Below are positions 11,486 to 23,861 of a stretch of 64,000 nt of DNA, piece by piece. The stretch covers positions 868,001 through 932,000 of the forward strand of contig LSAX01000003.1 in the NCBI GenBank assembly GCA_001557505.1. The letters are read 5' to 3'. This stretch comes from Reticulascus tulasneorum. Lineage: Eukaryota; Ascomycota; Sordariomycetes; Glomerellales; Reticulascaceae. Both the position numbers and the translations under genes were made by a program. The first letter of the stretch is position 1; each line of letters opens with the position of its first letter. The notes below the pieces were generated by a model. The model saw only the letters and a program-made list of their open reading frames with translations. It did not search any database and had not been told where the DNA came from.

Positions 11486-11969
11486 TGCATAGACGCAAAG
11501 ACGGTGGGAAACGCAGTACAGGCCATACCACAGAAGTTTACGCAACAAAGAAACGAAACATTAGTTACCGTCTATTGATTTCAGCAATTCCAATATGCGT
11601 TGCTTGAAGGTACTTCCAGCAAACTCAATCGGTCTTCTGTCTGGTTATAATTAACTATACACTGGCATCATACATCAGGTTCCCGGCGACCACATTTTAT
11701 GACTGTGTTGTGCGGCCAGCTATTACAAAGTGAATAAATACAAGTCTCCATCCTCAAGCTTCGGACTACCGATCTGAGCACCATAATCGTCCTTTGCGTT
11801 TCTTGTCCAAAGGCCACATCCCCTTGCGTGCAGCTAATGAGCTCTAGAGGGTTCACCCAGTGACTGGATGGTTTGCGAATGTGTCTGTCAATGTTGGTCT
11901 GCATGAGAGAAGAAGAAAGGACACTGATGTCATCTAAGAGCACCAAGATAACTTCGACCACCGCACCGG
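11486..11969. other. Intergenic region
   Basis: About 0.5 kb between two convergent 3' ends. It holds only untranslated sequence, as far as I can see. Confidence 0.5.
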
Positions 11970-12487
11970 CTAACAGTATCTCTTGTCCAGGTGGGCGGAG
12001 CCGAAGTATGGGCTGCCCTCCCCAAAGTAGTATTTGATGTATGGATCGGCTTGGACCGTGGTCATACACTGGTCTCCACTCCCCGGGTCGCGGTCCTTGG
12101 CGACGTTTCGAGCGTTGGAGATCTCCCTTCTGGTGCAGCACGACCAGTTGCAAACAGCAAAGTGGACGCCGCCGCATTCGGCGACATAGCACTGGTCCTT
12201 GGCTATGGTGAGTGCTGCGCCGCCAAAAACACGGTTGAAGCCGGCGTGGATTCTCTTGAGTGCCGCAGAACCGCCGGCGTTTGCAGCGACACAGACCCAT
12301 TCGTACCATTCTTCGAACTCTCTGGTCTCGAGGACTCCGGTTCCGTTGACGGTTCTCACGGCGATATCAGTGTCGAGTATCTCCAGGGGAGCAGCCATGG
12401 CGCCGAAGGTGAGGGCGAGGAGGATAGCAGCAAGTCTCTGCTGACTTGTTAGCCTTCGAACGAATCTCTCACAGTGATACATACCAT
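11970..12487 (-). CDS. Small secreted cysteine-containing protein (candidate effector)
   Basis: Model: exon 1 is only the ATG (12485-12487), intron 12438-12484 (GTATGT...GCTAAC...CAG), exon 2 11970-12437; 156 residues. Splicing joins ATG to RLAAILLALTFGAMAAPLEI, which gives a textbook signal peptide with cleavage after AMA; the unspliced frame does not. The acceptor is a tandem CAGCAG, so a variant with one extra Gln is possible. The mature protein has about eight cysteines (WVCVAANAG, DQCYVAECGG, VCNWSCCTRRE, GDQCMTTV and a final KRYC with Cys as last residue) and one N-glycosylation sequon (NGT). I do not recognise a family. Size, signal peptide and cysteines fit a secreted effector or wall-associated protein. 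Confidence 0.7.
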
Positions 12488-12585
12488 TTTAGCTAACGAG
12501 TCTAAGTCGTTTCTGTAGATATAGTGCTGTGCGCGAAGTGATTGTGTAAAATAACAGATTCAAGCAACGGTGGGAGAACAGTTTG

Positions 12586-12597
12586 TTTATATATCTG
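12586..12597 (-). promoter_or_regulatory. TATA box candidate for the small secreted protein gene
   Basis: The minus strand reads GATATATAAAC, about 100 bp upstream of the ATG at 12487, a normal distance for an inducible fungal gene. Confidence 0.45.
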
Positions 12598-15524
12598 TTT
12601 CTCGGTGGCCAGCCCTAGTCTAAGCCAAGACCAAGAAAACCTTGCATTGTCTGATACCGTGGTTTCCGTATCAGTGCGTTGTGTGTAGTAAAGGCAGATT
12701 TCAAGTGTCTCTTGTGGTAGACGAATGGCCTGAGCATTGCTGTAGAGTCTGCATGAGCCCTCCGAACATGAGACAAGCGACTGCAACCTTGCCGCAGCAA
12801 CTTATCAAGAAGGCACTAGGTAGAATCAAGTCGAGATTGCCGGAGCATCCTATCAAGACGATACTAGGTCAAATCGAGTCACGAGAGTTTAAAGATGCTA
12901 CTCTGTTCAAGGTTGGGAACAGCAAGCAGAAGAGTAGAGTCTCGCGACTTCCTATCCAGGATTAAAGCCAACTGCTGTGGAAACGTCACACGACAGGTCT
13001 GTCCCGTCCTGGTGCGAAGCCAGCCAGTTGGCCATTACCGCGCGCGCACGGGTGCTTCCCGGCTGGCATCAATTTAAGGTTCATGGTCCATGGAGAATCT
13101 CCGGGTGGTTCTTCGTGCCGCCGGGACGGACTACCCCACCAATTACAAATATTCCAAATACTCCAGATATCAGTCTCGAAGCCTTGTATAAATGACAGTT
13201 GTATGCAGCACAAGAGATGCACGTGTGCTGCGCGTGGACGCATTGAGCTTCTCTGCTGCAACATGGCATCCTCGCGCTCGCGTCTTTGGCAGCCTTGACG
13301 GCTGGCATGCACGCGCAAGGATGGACAGCACAGCCGGCGTCCCCACGCCTGTCATCCGGATTACATGACCAGCACTTGAACCTTGAAAGATGAATCTAGA
13401 AGCGGGCATAGCTGGAGCGCCAAGGCGGTTGAGAGACTCACCCATGGACGAAGCTTGGATTCGCCCCCACCTTAATAAGTGAAGTTGGAGCGCGGGCATT
13501 CATTGAACACACTACACTCCCACATCCCGACATTGTGCCAAGGCTTCCGGCAAGATAAGCCTGTTGCTATCGCAAAGCAGTCGTTACTGAACAAATAATG
13601 CCAGCTGTCTAGCCCACCGGTATGATGCAATGGGATACTACGTTACTCTGGATTGACTCCTGCACCCTCTTCTCGGCCGGTGACCCAGCGACGATAAACC
13701 GTTTCGTACTCCCTTCCCCGAACTGCCTGCAAAGACTTCCCAGATAGTTAGCTGTATGCTCTTCGCCCCACGGCTCGCGCGCCTTGAACAATGTAGTTAC
13801 TAAAGCGCGACATTACCCACCTTCAAATCCCTCAGCCATAAAATCCATTCAGTCACCTTCAAGAGACCTTGTAATAGACCTCCTTCCCAAGTCATTCGCC
13901 ACGAGCATGGTTCTCTACAGCAGACCTATGGGTGCTTTAATTATGGCGTGACTTGCGAGTCTCCGCCAGACGGATCCAGAAAGAGAGTCGGCATCATAGT
14001 GAGATGTTTCAACTGTGACAGCGATGCACCCAATAAGATATAGTATATATTATGGATTACCATAACGCGCATCTTCTCCGAATATCTAATAAGCCTCATT
14101 TGTTCTATAGTACTCAGTCTAGCTTTACCAATTGTATCCATCAGCAAGATGTTGCATTGCCACCAGTCTTATTTTGCTCCACCAGAAAGTTGACAAATCT
14201 AAGAGACTGACATGTTGTGTAACTAGACAGTCAGAACCCAACAACTCTGCCTCAACGATGATCGCCCTGAACCCCGAATTTTCCTAGCAGCAAAAGTCTC
14301 CGGAATTTGAATCAATGCATCATTTCCATACTAATAACTGGAATAACCCAAACCAGTATGCACGATACACGATTTCCTCGGGATCATGGGGTACGTGTTT
14401 GGTTTCAAGGGTCTTTGATTCTGGGCCAGAAAATCGAAGAGAATTACCAAATAGGCTGAAAACATCAACAGGACCCAAGGGAGAGACACCAGGCCCAATG
14501 AGACGAACATCGTGGAGTCTTTGGGTGATATCGAGAAGGCTTTTGGTCAATGTACCCCTTGAATCCAGATCACACGCCAAACTTCAGGTATCATGCCGGC
14601 GGCGGCACACATTACACTCGAAGACCTGGTCAGCTGAGAGATGATCAATGTGTGAGCCAGGTAAGGTTGAATCTTCTCGTATCTATCTGCCGACAGCAGT
14701 CCATGCACCGGATGATTGACCGGCCCGACATTGTTTGCCCAAACGCTCTCTGTCAGACGGCATGCAGTCAAGGTTCATGAACTAAAACCGTTCGAGACTT
14801 GAGAATCTTCCCTAGTCTTGATCCAATCGGACTGTTTGACTGGCGTTATTATGCTGTCGTTCTGTGGTTCTTGTGTAAAGCCGGATAGAAAGTATCATTG
14901 GTACCCAAATGGTGGTGTGGATAATCCGTATGTATAAGTTGCAACAAAAATCCACATCAACCTGTTTTCAATTTCCATACCACAAGTTACCAATACGCCT
15001 GGTTCCACATAAGTTATTCGTAATGTTCTATTTTCACTTGAAGAACGGTAATCAGGCCGCCACGTTAGTTTCGGACTAGCGATTTCCAGCAATCTCACGG
15101 CGCAGTGAGATTCAGGGGTTGGCACAAATGGTTGGGTGCGAGGCACCCCTGGCCCTGTATTATCCATCAGCAGCCACCACAGTCCAGCTCGCCATTCAGC
15201 ATTGAGCATTACGCGGGAGAATTTCTTATTCCTTGGCGTCCAGTCTTTATTAACGGACCCAAGCAGAGAATATCAAAGGGGACAACCATAACCCTACAGC
15301 CCCCCTGTCTCGAATAATCTCGTCAACGGCATCCGGCGGCCGCCCAGGAAACGCAACAAGTGGGCATGTCGTGTTAGAATTGAAATCTTCGTTCTTAAGC
15401 ATGTAGCTATAGCCAGCCATTGACTTTGGTTTCTTCGCGTCATACACTCGTTCGCTGTCACTCGTTTGTGTATCTTGAATTTCAGAGGCATCAGACCTTG
15501 TCCGCTCTTTAACCAGCCCGAAAA
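12598..15524. other. Long intergenic region
   Basis: 2.9 kb with no supportable gene. All ORFs are under 115 codons, lie on both strands and have no recognisable domain. A degenerate tandem duplication lies at about 12804-12895 (listed separately). The last 150 bases before 15525 are the likely promoter of the DUF1996-WSC gene. Confidence 0.5.
12804..12895 (+). repeat. Imperfect tandem duplication (unit about 50 bp)
   Basis: TATCAAGAAGGCACTAGGT near 12804 and TATCAAGACGATACTAGGT near 12852 begin two copies that stay alignable for about 35 bases, with substitutions (AGAATCAAGTCGAGA versus CAAATCGAGTCACGAGA). No coding function is apparent. Confidence 0.45.
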
Positions 15525-17845
15525 ATGAGGGCCGTCGCTGCTCTAGCAGCCATCTTCTCTGGCTCGAATGCTTTCCTTCTTATGACGCAGCAGATCGCCC
15601 ATGAGCGCGCTGATCCCATAGTTCAACCCGGTACTGAAGACCCTCTCCAATTATTTGTACTTTGATGGAACGGAAGTGAATATTGATGCAAGAACTAAGG
15701 AATCGTGAGCGGGCACATACACGATGTCGTCGGCGCGTCGACATTCGGTGTCAATTACGACCCCGCCGTCTATTCTAAAGCAAAGTGCTCGACCATGCAG
15801 GTTCAGGAAAACAAATCGAACTACTGGATGCCAGGCTTAATGGCAGAGAATGACAACGGAACCTTTTCCGCAGTCCCGCTTAGAGATCTACGGGTGTACT
15901 ACCTCAACAATGTAAGTTGGTTCAACTTTCACGGCATCACGACAGCGACAGATCGTGTTTCCTAGCCAAGCTTTAGGACGATAATCTGTTTCTTAGTGGT
16001 CGAGTGCGCTGACACCAAATAGCATGCACCCGGAACCAAGCTGACAGCTTTCCCCCAAGGCTTCCGCATGGTCGCCGGCAACCCATTTGCCACAGCGGAG
16101 ACGCCAGATGAGCCCGGACACACAGGACCATTCCTCAGATTTCAATGCCAGAACGGCGTCAACGATGGATTGGAATACTTCCAAACGACCTTCCCGCCTT
16201 TTGCATGCAAAGAGTTTCTCAGGCTCAACGTTTATTTTCAGGATTGCTGGAATGGGAAAGATCTGGACTCGCCCGATCACAAGAGCCATGTCACGTACAG
16301 ATTCCACAACGGAAGCTGCCCATCGACCCACCCAGTGCCGATGATGGAGATCGACTTGGAACTAGGGTATGATACTGTGGGGTACAGACCCGAGCAACTT
16401 CTGCTCAGCACGGGAGATAGAGTGGGATACGGTATGTATAATACTCACAGCGGCCAGGTATGATACCTCTTCTATGGGCATGACTTACGTGATTCTAGGA
16501 CTCCACGCCGATTACTTGAGCTTCTGGGATGTGGACTTGCTCCAAGCCGCACTAGATGATCCAACCTGCCAACACCGAGAAAACATCTTTGGCGACAGTA
16601 GTCAATGCAATACCCTACTACCGCACCGGAACGATGCTGCAATGAAATCATGCAAGCTTGAAGCCGCGATTCCGCAAGAGGACACTGGCATTGATGCCCC
16701 CAGTGAGTAACCGAGATTCAGCAGGAAGCAGGGATATCCTTCATATGGAAGCCTACTAATGCCATGGAAAGTTCCCAAACTTCCCGGTTGCAATCCCGCC
16801 TGGAACTCCACAAAAGGCGAAACCAAGAAAAGTTGTACTGTCGCTCCACCGGTCCCGAACCTCGGACCGCCGTCCGAGTTCTTCAACTTCAACTGGCAGG
16901 GTCCCGCCCAGACTCCCCGTGTCGACGTCGCCATTTATAAGGGCTTCAGCCCTGCCCCAACGCCATCAACATCATCTAGCACAATCAAGACAACATCGAC
17001 GACGATTGCCACCACTCTTACCACTTTGAGAGTCTCAACAACCTCAAAATCCACCACGACCACCAAATCGAGTACAACCTCGACCTCCGCGCCTGTTGCG
17101 ACTCCGACGTGGACCAGTGTGGGCTGCTACACTGATCTTGTCTCATCCAGCACTCGCGCGCTTCCTGTTGCTGGACAGGTGGCCGGCGCCATGACCATCG
17201 GTGGATGCGTGGCTGCCTGCAGTAAGCAAGGCTACACTTTGGCAGGAGTTGAATACACAACCGAATGCTGGTGTGGGAACTCGATCGGCGGAGGGAGCAG
17301 CAAGTCAAACGAGGCCGACTGCAACCTGCCTTGCGCAGGCGATCGAAGTCAAACATGTGGTGGTGGTAACAGGATCAACATCTACACGAAGAATGCCTTG
17401 ACTTCGTCCACTATGGTAAGTTATTCCTGCAGAGCCCTTCAAATGCCAAAATCTCACAACTCCGATAGCTGTACATGTGCACCCAGACGAACTGGAGTGG
17501 ATCGTGCAAAAACCTTGAGGTTAAGCATTCGAGCACCTGCTTAAGCTTGAAAGGAAGCACCTAGTAAGTCTTTGCTATCAAATGTCGACATGGCAACCTG
17601 TGACTAATATTATCTAGCTATAGGAACCTTCGATCCGCAGGTCCAGACAAGGGAAGTTGTGTGTTCTACGCGTAAGTGCCTAACCGGTCATACTGTGCTG
17701 TCACAATAATGTTTTCCTGACCGACAATTACAGGGGAGACAACTGCGAGACGAACTCTGTTTCTCACGGCCCTATGAAGAATCCGGGACTTGCGACGTTC
17801 GGAGACAAGAATGGCGTCTGGGGCTCCGTCAGGTGTTATCCTTGA
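15525..17845 (+). CDS. Secreted DUF1996-WSC protein with extra C-terminal cysteine domain
   Basis: Model of eight exons: 15525-15630, 15700-15911, 16023-16431, 16499-16702, 16772-17415, 17469-17563, 17618-17671, 17734-17845; 611 residues. A signal peptide (MRAVAALAAIFSGSNA) is followed by DUF1996: DPIVQPGIVSGHIHDVVG, FPQGFRMVAGNP, CWNGKDLDSPDHKSHV, VGYGLHADYLSFWD. Next come a Ser/Thr-rich linker with probable O-mannosylation, a complete WSC domain (VGCYTDL...CVAACSKQGYTLAGVEYTTECWCGN...CAGDRSQTCGGG...NIY) and a final ~87 residues with six cysteines (LYMCTQTNWSGSCKNLEV, SAGPDKGSCVFYAGDNC). The tail matches the pattern of free-standing small secreted fungal proteins (W-x-G-x-C, SAGPDKG). WSC domains bind wall glucan or mannan, so it is probably wall-attached. 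The function of DUF1996 is unknown. Confidence 0.9.
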
Positions 17846-20046
17846 ATGGCCAGCTGCATCCAGAACGATACTGAGAGTGTTTGTTTACTCGATAGGGCCA
17901 AGATTCCACCTAGTCATGCCAAATTAAGAATCACGCATCTCAAGGAACATATCAAGTCAAATCTGAAGTCGATGTGGCTTGGATTGCGTTTGGCCAAGCG
18001 CTGATTGACTAGAAGGCTTCTTAGAGACATAAATTTACCTTAAATTAAGTATCTCAGAACGAAGTAGAGCAGCGGGCCAATGATGACAATTGTACATGCA
18101 ATAATCATGCGTAGTTTAGGGTCATCGCCACGACTGCCTTGGACGGCCGTCGGGCATCGTTATCGGCGTTGGCGTAGATGTCATCGGTCTGACCGAATTT
18201 TGAGTAGCCGCATGTATCCAATGATTGGAAAAGAAAATCGGCCAATCTGGGTACGCAGCAGATGTGCACTTGTTGCAGCGCCAGGAGAGAGACAAAACGG
18301 TGATGTGGAGGGTATGGCGCGCGTGAACAGCTAAGAAAGCTAGAAGCCCCGAAGCTGAGGTCACTTGGGCAACTCTAGGACTGGGGGAACGTACGTCTGT
18401 TCACCATTGTTGTAGGACTCACTGATAGGTCCCGTAGACGAACACTTGCCGGGACGACTCTCCACGTTCTCACATAACGTTATTCGGTATAGTCCATCCT
18501 CTGTGCTATCTACACAGAGTCTTTTTTCGCACTGGACAGATCCATCCGGCCCGTGTCTAGGTTGGCAGTCAAAATAGCATTTAAAGTGGAGGCCAGATCT
18601 GCGGGGTTCAAGCGTTAGGCACGGGAAGGTAAATCAATCTGTTTACAGCGTTGCATTTAGCTGCCACGCTACCTACGTAAGGCCGAAGGATTCAAAGCCC
18701 CCGGGACACTAACGCACAGTCAAGCGGAGGCCAAGGCTTGGCTGGTTAGGCCCTGCCGTGCAACAACCATGTGATTTCCACGGCTGCGGCTCGGAAAAGT
18801 CGGAAGATAATTTGACGTCTGCTTAGTCTCACCGCTAGCATCAGTTGAGTTTCCACCGCCGATCCTTGAGAGCATGGTATTTGCTCCTTGACCAGGTATA
18901 TCTGCACGGTTCTGTGCCAAGATCTCGTCGTGCCAATGGACGTTTATTCTTGGCTATCATCGAGCGCATGATTCCCAATGCTCTCTCGTCTCCGAGAGCA
19001 AGTTTTCTGGGCTGGGCTGGGATGGGCCGGATCTCTTCGGGGTGAGATATAATTGGGCAGAAGGGCTGAGGCGGCTGTGGCCATCGGTTCGCGAACGACA
19101 AAGTATTACGAAAGATGATGTATGAGCTTGTGAATACTTCCGGATGATGCCGTCCTTCGGGACATGTGTTGGACAGAATGATTGCCTTATGCCAAGAACG
19201 TGGGATTGTGCGATTTCATGACTACTTCTTCGTATAATGTACTCGTCAAATACGCTACAGTTCAGGGCGAGCCTCAAGTTTCGGATTTTTGCCCCTACGC
19301 AGCGTGTCCTTCACTAAGTTTCAGTCAGGCAAACCACTTTACGCATTCCTACCAGCAAACCCGGAGATCCGGAGTCTTTCACATGTTAAATCGTGACAGC
19401 GCATCATACCTAGTAGTTATTTCAAGAATTTTGTTCGAAAGGCAGGGGCCATCCGGGTCCCCGCACCAATTGCATCATGTTGCCTGCGGCCATCCAGGTA
19501 CATACTTCGCCATCCAGGTACGCAGCAAACCATCAGGGTTCCATCAAATTGACTTATCTGTATGGAAGAAAGGCATGGAGGTGACTTATCACACATGTTC
19601 CATGAGACCACATCGGCAGCACTAACGTGTCTGCCTCGCGACGACAAGCCGTCATCCCAACCTGCAGCCAAGTATGATGGCGGAGAGCGTCCAATCGGCC
19701 GTTCTTTGAACGTCGGCCAAAACATATCGGACGTGTTCCACGAGGGGTAATTGGCAAAATTCAAGCCCCTTTACCTCACCACTACCGGTCGCGATCTAAT
19801 GTTGCAGCCAACTTCACAGTGGAGAGCGGCCAATCGGCCGTTCTTCCCTGAAAGCGGTCGGGTTATTCAGACCGAGTCGGTGAAGACTTGACGAGTGGCG
19901 GCTTACTCTGATTCCATTCGCGCATTCTGAGACACCGTTGTTCGGTGGCGGGCTCAATCGATGCCTCACTTTCCATCGACCTCCATGAAGTAGTAGAAGT
20001 TCATTCGGATGGTTCGCGGACAACTAGAGTTGAAGTTCTGACGCTC
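17846..20046. other. Long intergenic region
   Basis: 2.2 kb without a recognisable gene; ORFs are short and opposed. It contains two near-identical 25-bp direct repeats (listed separately) and a duplicated GCCATCCAGGTAC motif around 19490-19522. Confidence 0.5.
19684..19849. repeat. Direct repeat pair, AGAGCGKCCAATCGGCCGTTCTT
   Basis: Copies at about 19684-19706 and 19824-19846 differ at one base (T or G) in 23 and are 140 bp apart. The core CCAATCGGCCG contains a CCAAT box and lies 300-450 bp upstream of the membrane gene at 20142, so duplicated regulator sites are possible. Confidence 0.5.
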
Positions 20047-20054
20047 TATAAAAG
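20047..20054 (+). promoter_or_regulatory. TATA box (TATAAAAG)
   Basis: A consensus TATAAAAG lies 95 bp upstream of the chosen ATG at 20142, well placed for a core promoter. Confidence 0.6.
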
Positions 20055-20141
20055 GGCCTCCTGTTGGACTTCGGTCGAGTGCTGGTATTATTTCACTTCA
20101 ATTCTTCCACCCGTTTGTTAGACATTGTTCTTTTGGAACCT

Positions 20142-22435
20142 ATGCCCTTGATTCCCTTGCAAGTACTAGGTACGATGCAACATCATCTCAACTCCGATTC
20201 CGACGCGTTTGAGACCTGGTCTCACGCATCTGCTTCTACACATGCAGCACTTGACCAGGATGGCATGGACCCTCCGATGCTCAGGTCGCTTGCCGAGAGT
20301 TCCGGGATGTGCCTAGACCACCTTCACCCTAGCAATGGCGTGCCGCACCCGACTTGGTTCGGCAAGTTGAAGATGAGATTCCGATCGACCCACAAGGTCC
20401 TCCCGTTTTTTGCTGCCAGATTCGGCAGCTTGAAGAAGAAAATCCTGCCGATAAAGGATATTCTTCTGCTGACCACTGTCACACTGGCCTTCTCCACTCT
20501 GTTCAGCCTCTTCATATACTCTGTTCTCATCAAACGCCGTGTTCAAGTCAACAAGGTCCTGTTTGATGCGTCGACAACCAATTACATGATATCGGTCTTC
20601 TCTCAATTCCTCGTCATCCTCTACGATCAGACCCTTCGAGCACTCTTGGCTGCCCTACGTCTTGCGTTCGCCGCCAGAAACGGAGGTGTTTCCGGTACAA
20701 CTTTTTTCGGAATTGATCCAGGGTCTCAATGGTTATCTGTCTTGAGGTTCGCACTTGTGGAAAAGCTCCTGAACATTTGGTGTGACTTGAGGTTTGTCTT
20801 TACTCTCGAAACCTTCACGGTTGGGCAGTGTGAAAACGGGCTGATACCGGATACAGACTATGGCTTCCAATTTTAGCCCTAGCAATGGGCTCTGTGCTGA
20901 AATGTCAGTCAACCCTGTTCTATATACAGTACGCTTTCATAACCCTAACAACAAACAGTCCAGGCATCCTTCGCCTATTACTTTGTTCCCGGAAATATCA
21001 AAATGCGGATATTTGCTGGGCTTCTTCCTCTCGATAATAGGGTTCTCAGACTTGTTCCCACAGCGGACTTGACTCTGTACTTCTCAAACTGGGGGTCCAC
21101 TCTGACGACCAATTCAAAGTATGCTGTCAGGTGGGTCATGAAGGGATGTGGGGATGGCTGTAGGGCTATACTACTGCCGAGCGGAATTGAAGGTACTCGA
21201 CAGTACGGCCCTTTTCAAAACATATCGATCTATGGAAGTGGACTACTGAACAAGGTCAAAACTCTTCGAGTGGAGAACGCAACAGGCATCATAACGAAGT
21301 TCGAGAGCCTGGAAAACAACATTGCGTTTGATCCTTTGACGGAGTGCATCTCTGCTGGACAGATGATCAACGATACTCTGCAGATATGCATTCGTCAGAT
21401 TCAACATTCTATTGCCGTCGGTATGTTACCTTTGACTCTCGGCATTAGATCGCCGTATGCCTGGTGCTCAACCCCTCTGACACCAGATTTCTAGGTTGGA
21501 CAGCGTGTCCCCAGGCTCTTTTCGACACCCACAGTTGCAGCCGCGATCTTGCCTGGACAACAGGGCCGACCAAGTGGGCAACATTGATGACTGCATACAT
21601 TCAACGCACGACGACGACGTATGACAGGCAGAACTTCTCTATTGTGGATGTGAATCCTACATCTAAGCCTCGAGAAATGTTCTTAAATGCGACAGAGTAC
21701 CTGGAAGTGTTCAACAAAATCTTGATTCCAACAAATACCTCCACCGTACCGGACATAAACGGCATAAACGCACTGATCTACGGTTGGACCTGGATGCATC
21801 GAACATACAACGAAATCTTCCAACACGACAAAAACAGCCTAATGATCAGTTTGCACAACATCCTCGCCATTCCTCTCCAGTTCACTGTCACCGCCGTCCA
21901 GTTCGCCAACTACACAGCCCCTAAGTACCCGGAACTTGAGCTTGGCACTTTCCCCCTGCCAGATGACATGACCACGAATGTCATCAGCGGATCGTCCAAC
22001 TCGATGCTTGTTATCCAGAACTGGACCGGGTGGCTGTTCATCGCGGTTAATGTAACCCTGCTGCTTTTGGTCGTGGCGGGCATTTTGTGGATCTTGAGTC
22101 AAGATGAACCAATTCCAACTCCAACTGGAATGGGAGACCTGGATATTGTAAATCTAGCATATCGCATGTATTGTACAAAAAGGCGCAGCAAGTCGTCGAA
22201 CACCTCAAACGATGCCAATACTTTGGAACAGGCGAAGGATAGGGTGTCTTTGACCCAGTTCGCACACGATATCGAGATGCACGAGAGCTCCTCGCTAGTG
22301 GACTTTGGAAAAGCGAAAGCTCTCCGAGAAATGACAATATCTCTGGAGCAGACATCGGAAGCAGAGATGGAGAACATGGAACCACTGTATGCTGACTGCA
22401 GTCCCAGAGTCCCTCAGTCTCAGACAAAGCAGTAA
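20142..22435 (+). CDS. Large multi-span membrane glycoprotein (unknown family)
   Basis: Model: exons 20142-20791, 20857-20903, 20959-21420, 21495-22435; 699 residues from ATG 20142 (a second ATG at 20175 is possible). Three transmembrane segments lie in the first third (ILLLTTVTLAFSTLFSLFIYSVL; TNYMISVFSQFLVILYDQTL; LWLPILALAMGSVLKFQ after splicing). A ~400-residue extracellular region follows with many N-glycosylation sequons and scattered cysteines, then one C-terminal helix (GWLFIAVNVTLLLLVVAGILWIL) and a ~110-residue cytosolic tail with acidic and Ser-rich segments. The two short introns restore the phrase LALAMGSVLKFQASFAYYFVPG, which argues that they are right. It resembles conserved fungal membrane proteins of unknown function seen in plant-associated Sordariomycetes. 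No enzymatic motif is seen. Confidence 0.8.
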
Positions 22436-23734
22436 CTGGACGCGGATCCACATGCACACTCATTTGTCATGAAAGGTAGCCAGAGGTACAGGGCGTGATG
22501 ATTTTGTTAAGTATAGAGTTCTTGATCTAGTAAATTTGTCTCTCTTTCAGTTTTAGATAGTTTGAATCTTCCAATACCCCGTTGTCTCACTCATCGTTGT
22601 CTCACTCATCGTTGCCATCATCACGGATGTGCAAGAGTGCTACGCCAATTCACATTGGGGTATGCGCAGCTGTATCTACGGTTACTATTATTGCATGTTT
22701 CATACCCATATTAGCAGTCGGGTCTTATGACAATCTCACCTGCATCTCTGACCCTCGCGCTCATTTAGACGCCTAGCTTCTTCACCACAATGGAGTCGCA
22801 TTTCAGCTCGGGTAGCCAGACGCTCCAAGTCCCCCTCCCGTATCAAAGCGGTAACTGAGTGACATCCTCAGGTCTAGATGCCCCAAGCCTGTCGTTGAAT
22901 CCGTCTAGCCAGGGCTGTAATTATAAATGTTTGAGAAAGGTATCTCACTTATGTCTCAAATTCGGAAGCAATTCCTCATCAGGAAACAAGGCTGCCCAGT
23001 TCAATTGCTATATTTAGGGGTTTGAAACAACATCTTACGGTTGCCCAACATTCTACTAGCATTTCGAGCTGCTTGCTGCTGACAAAATTGAGGTTGGACA
23101 TGCCGCCGTCGAAGCGTATTACCGAATTGGGCGGCAGGCAAGCCACAGAGATCGGCCTAGATAAGGGGATTGACGTTATTTTGGGCATACTTAGTACATG
23201 CTTAATGGCGACGGCATCACTGCCGGCCTGACACGTTCTACTAGCGTGTAGAATACTATGCAGAAGGGGCTGTGGCTGCTCTTCCCACCTACCCAATTCA
23301 GTCCTTCTAGATCACACATGGCGGCTACTATGATTCTAGCGTGCTACTTATACTCTTAAAGTTTATGGTGAACGCAGCAACAAGCAAGGGATGTGACTAA
23401 GCGTAGTGCATATATCAAGAGCAACTGCCACTAGTACGTTTCAGCCAATGAGGTAGAGCACTTAAAACCAAAAGGCGTACGCCTCTAAATGGAGACCCAA
23501 TAGTTTCTTCGATGAAAATCACTAATGATTTGTGATGCTGCATATCGAGAACTATCGAACTGTCGTCACCAGAAACAGCCGGCCTCCCCAATCAACCCGT
23601 TGAGCCCCTGAAGAAAATGTGCAACAATGCTTCTTATCTCGAACCAGTTGCTTCCCCCGCATCTTGCAGCCTCGGAGGCAGATGATTAAGCTTGTCTATG
23701 TGCAAATATGTGCGGATGTGCCTTTGCTGAAGAG
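22436..23734. other. Intergenic region
   Basis: 1.3 kb between tandem membrane-protein genes. It contains a short tandem duplication GTTGTCTCACTCATC (22581-22611). A small hydrophobic frame at 22621-22776 (ATG near 22626; CAAVSTVTIIACFIPILAV) might be a decayed exon of a similar membrane protein, but this is not supported enough to call. Confidence 0.4.
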
Positions 23735-23742
23735 TATATAAG
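23735..23742 (+). promoter_or_regulatory. TATA box (TATATAAG)
   Basis: Located 120 bp upstream of the ATG at 23862 of the second membrane glycoprotein gene. Confidence 0.5.
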
Positions 23743-23861
23743 AAGTTGTCTAAGTTGCCAAACAACCAAGGCGAAGTGATCTGCCAGATTGAAACCGACC
23801 CACCAGCTAAAAGTTACGCAATTGCTTGAGGTTCGACTCAGGGCACGTACGTTGACCCGTC

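Noticed and set aside
12642..12965. 107-codon ORF covering the small tandem duplication
   Set aside because: It crosses the duplication without conserved text; no ATG context or intron pattern supports it.
22582..22776. 64-codon hydrophobic ORF between the tandem membrane genes
   Set aside because: It starts at TTG, is short, and could be chance or a relic; too weak to call.
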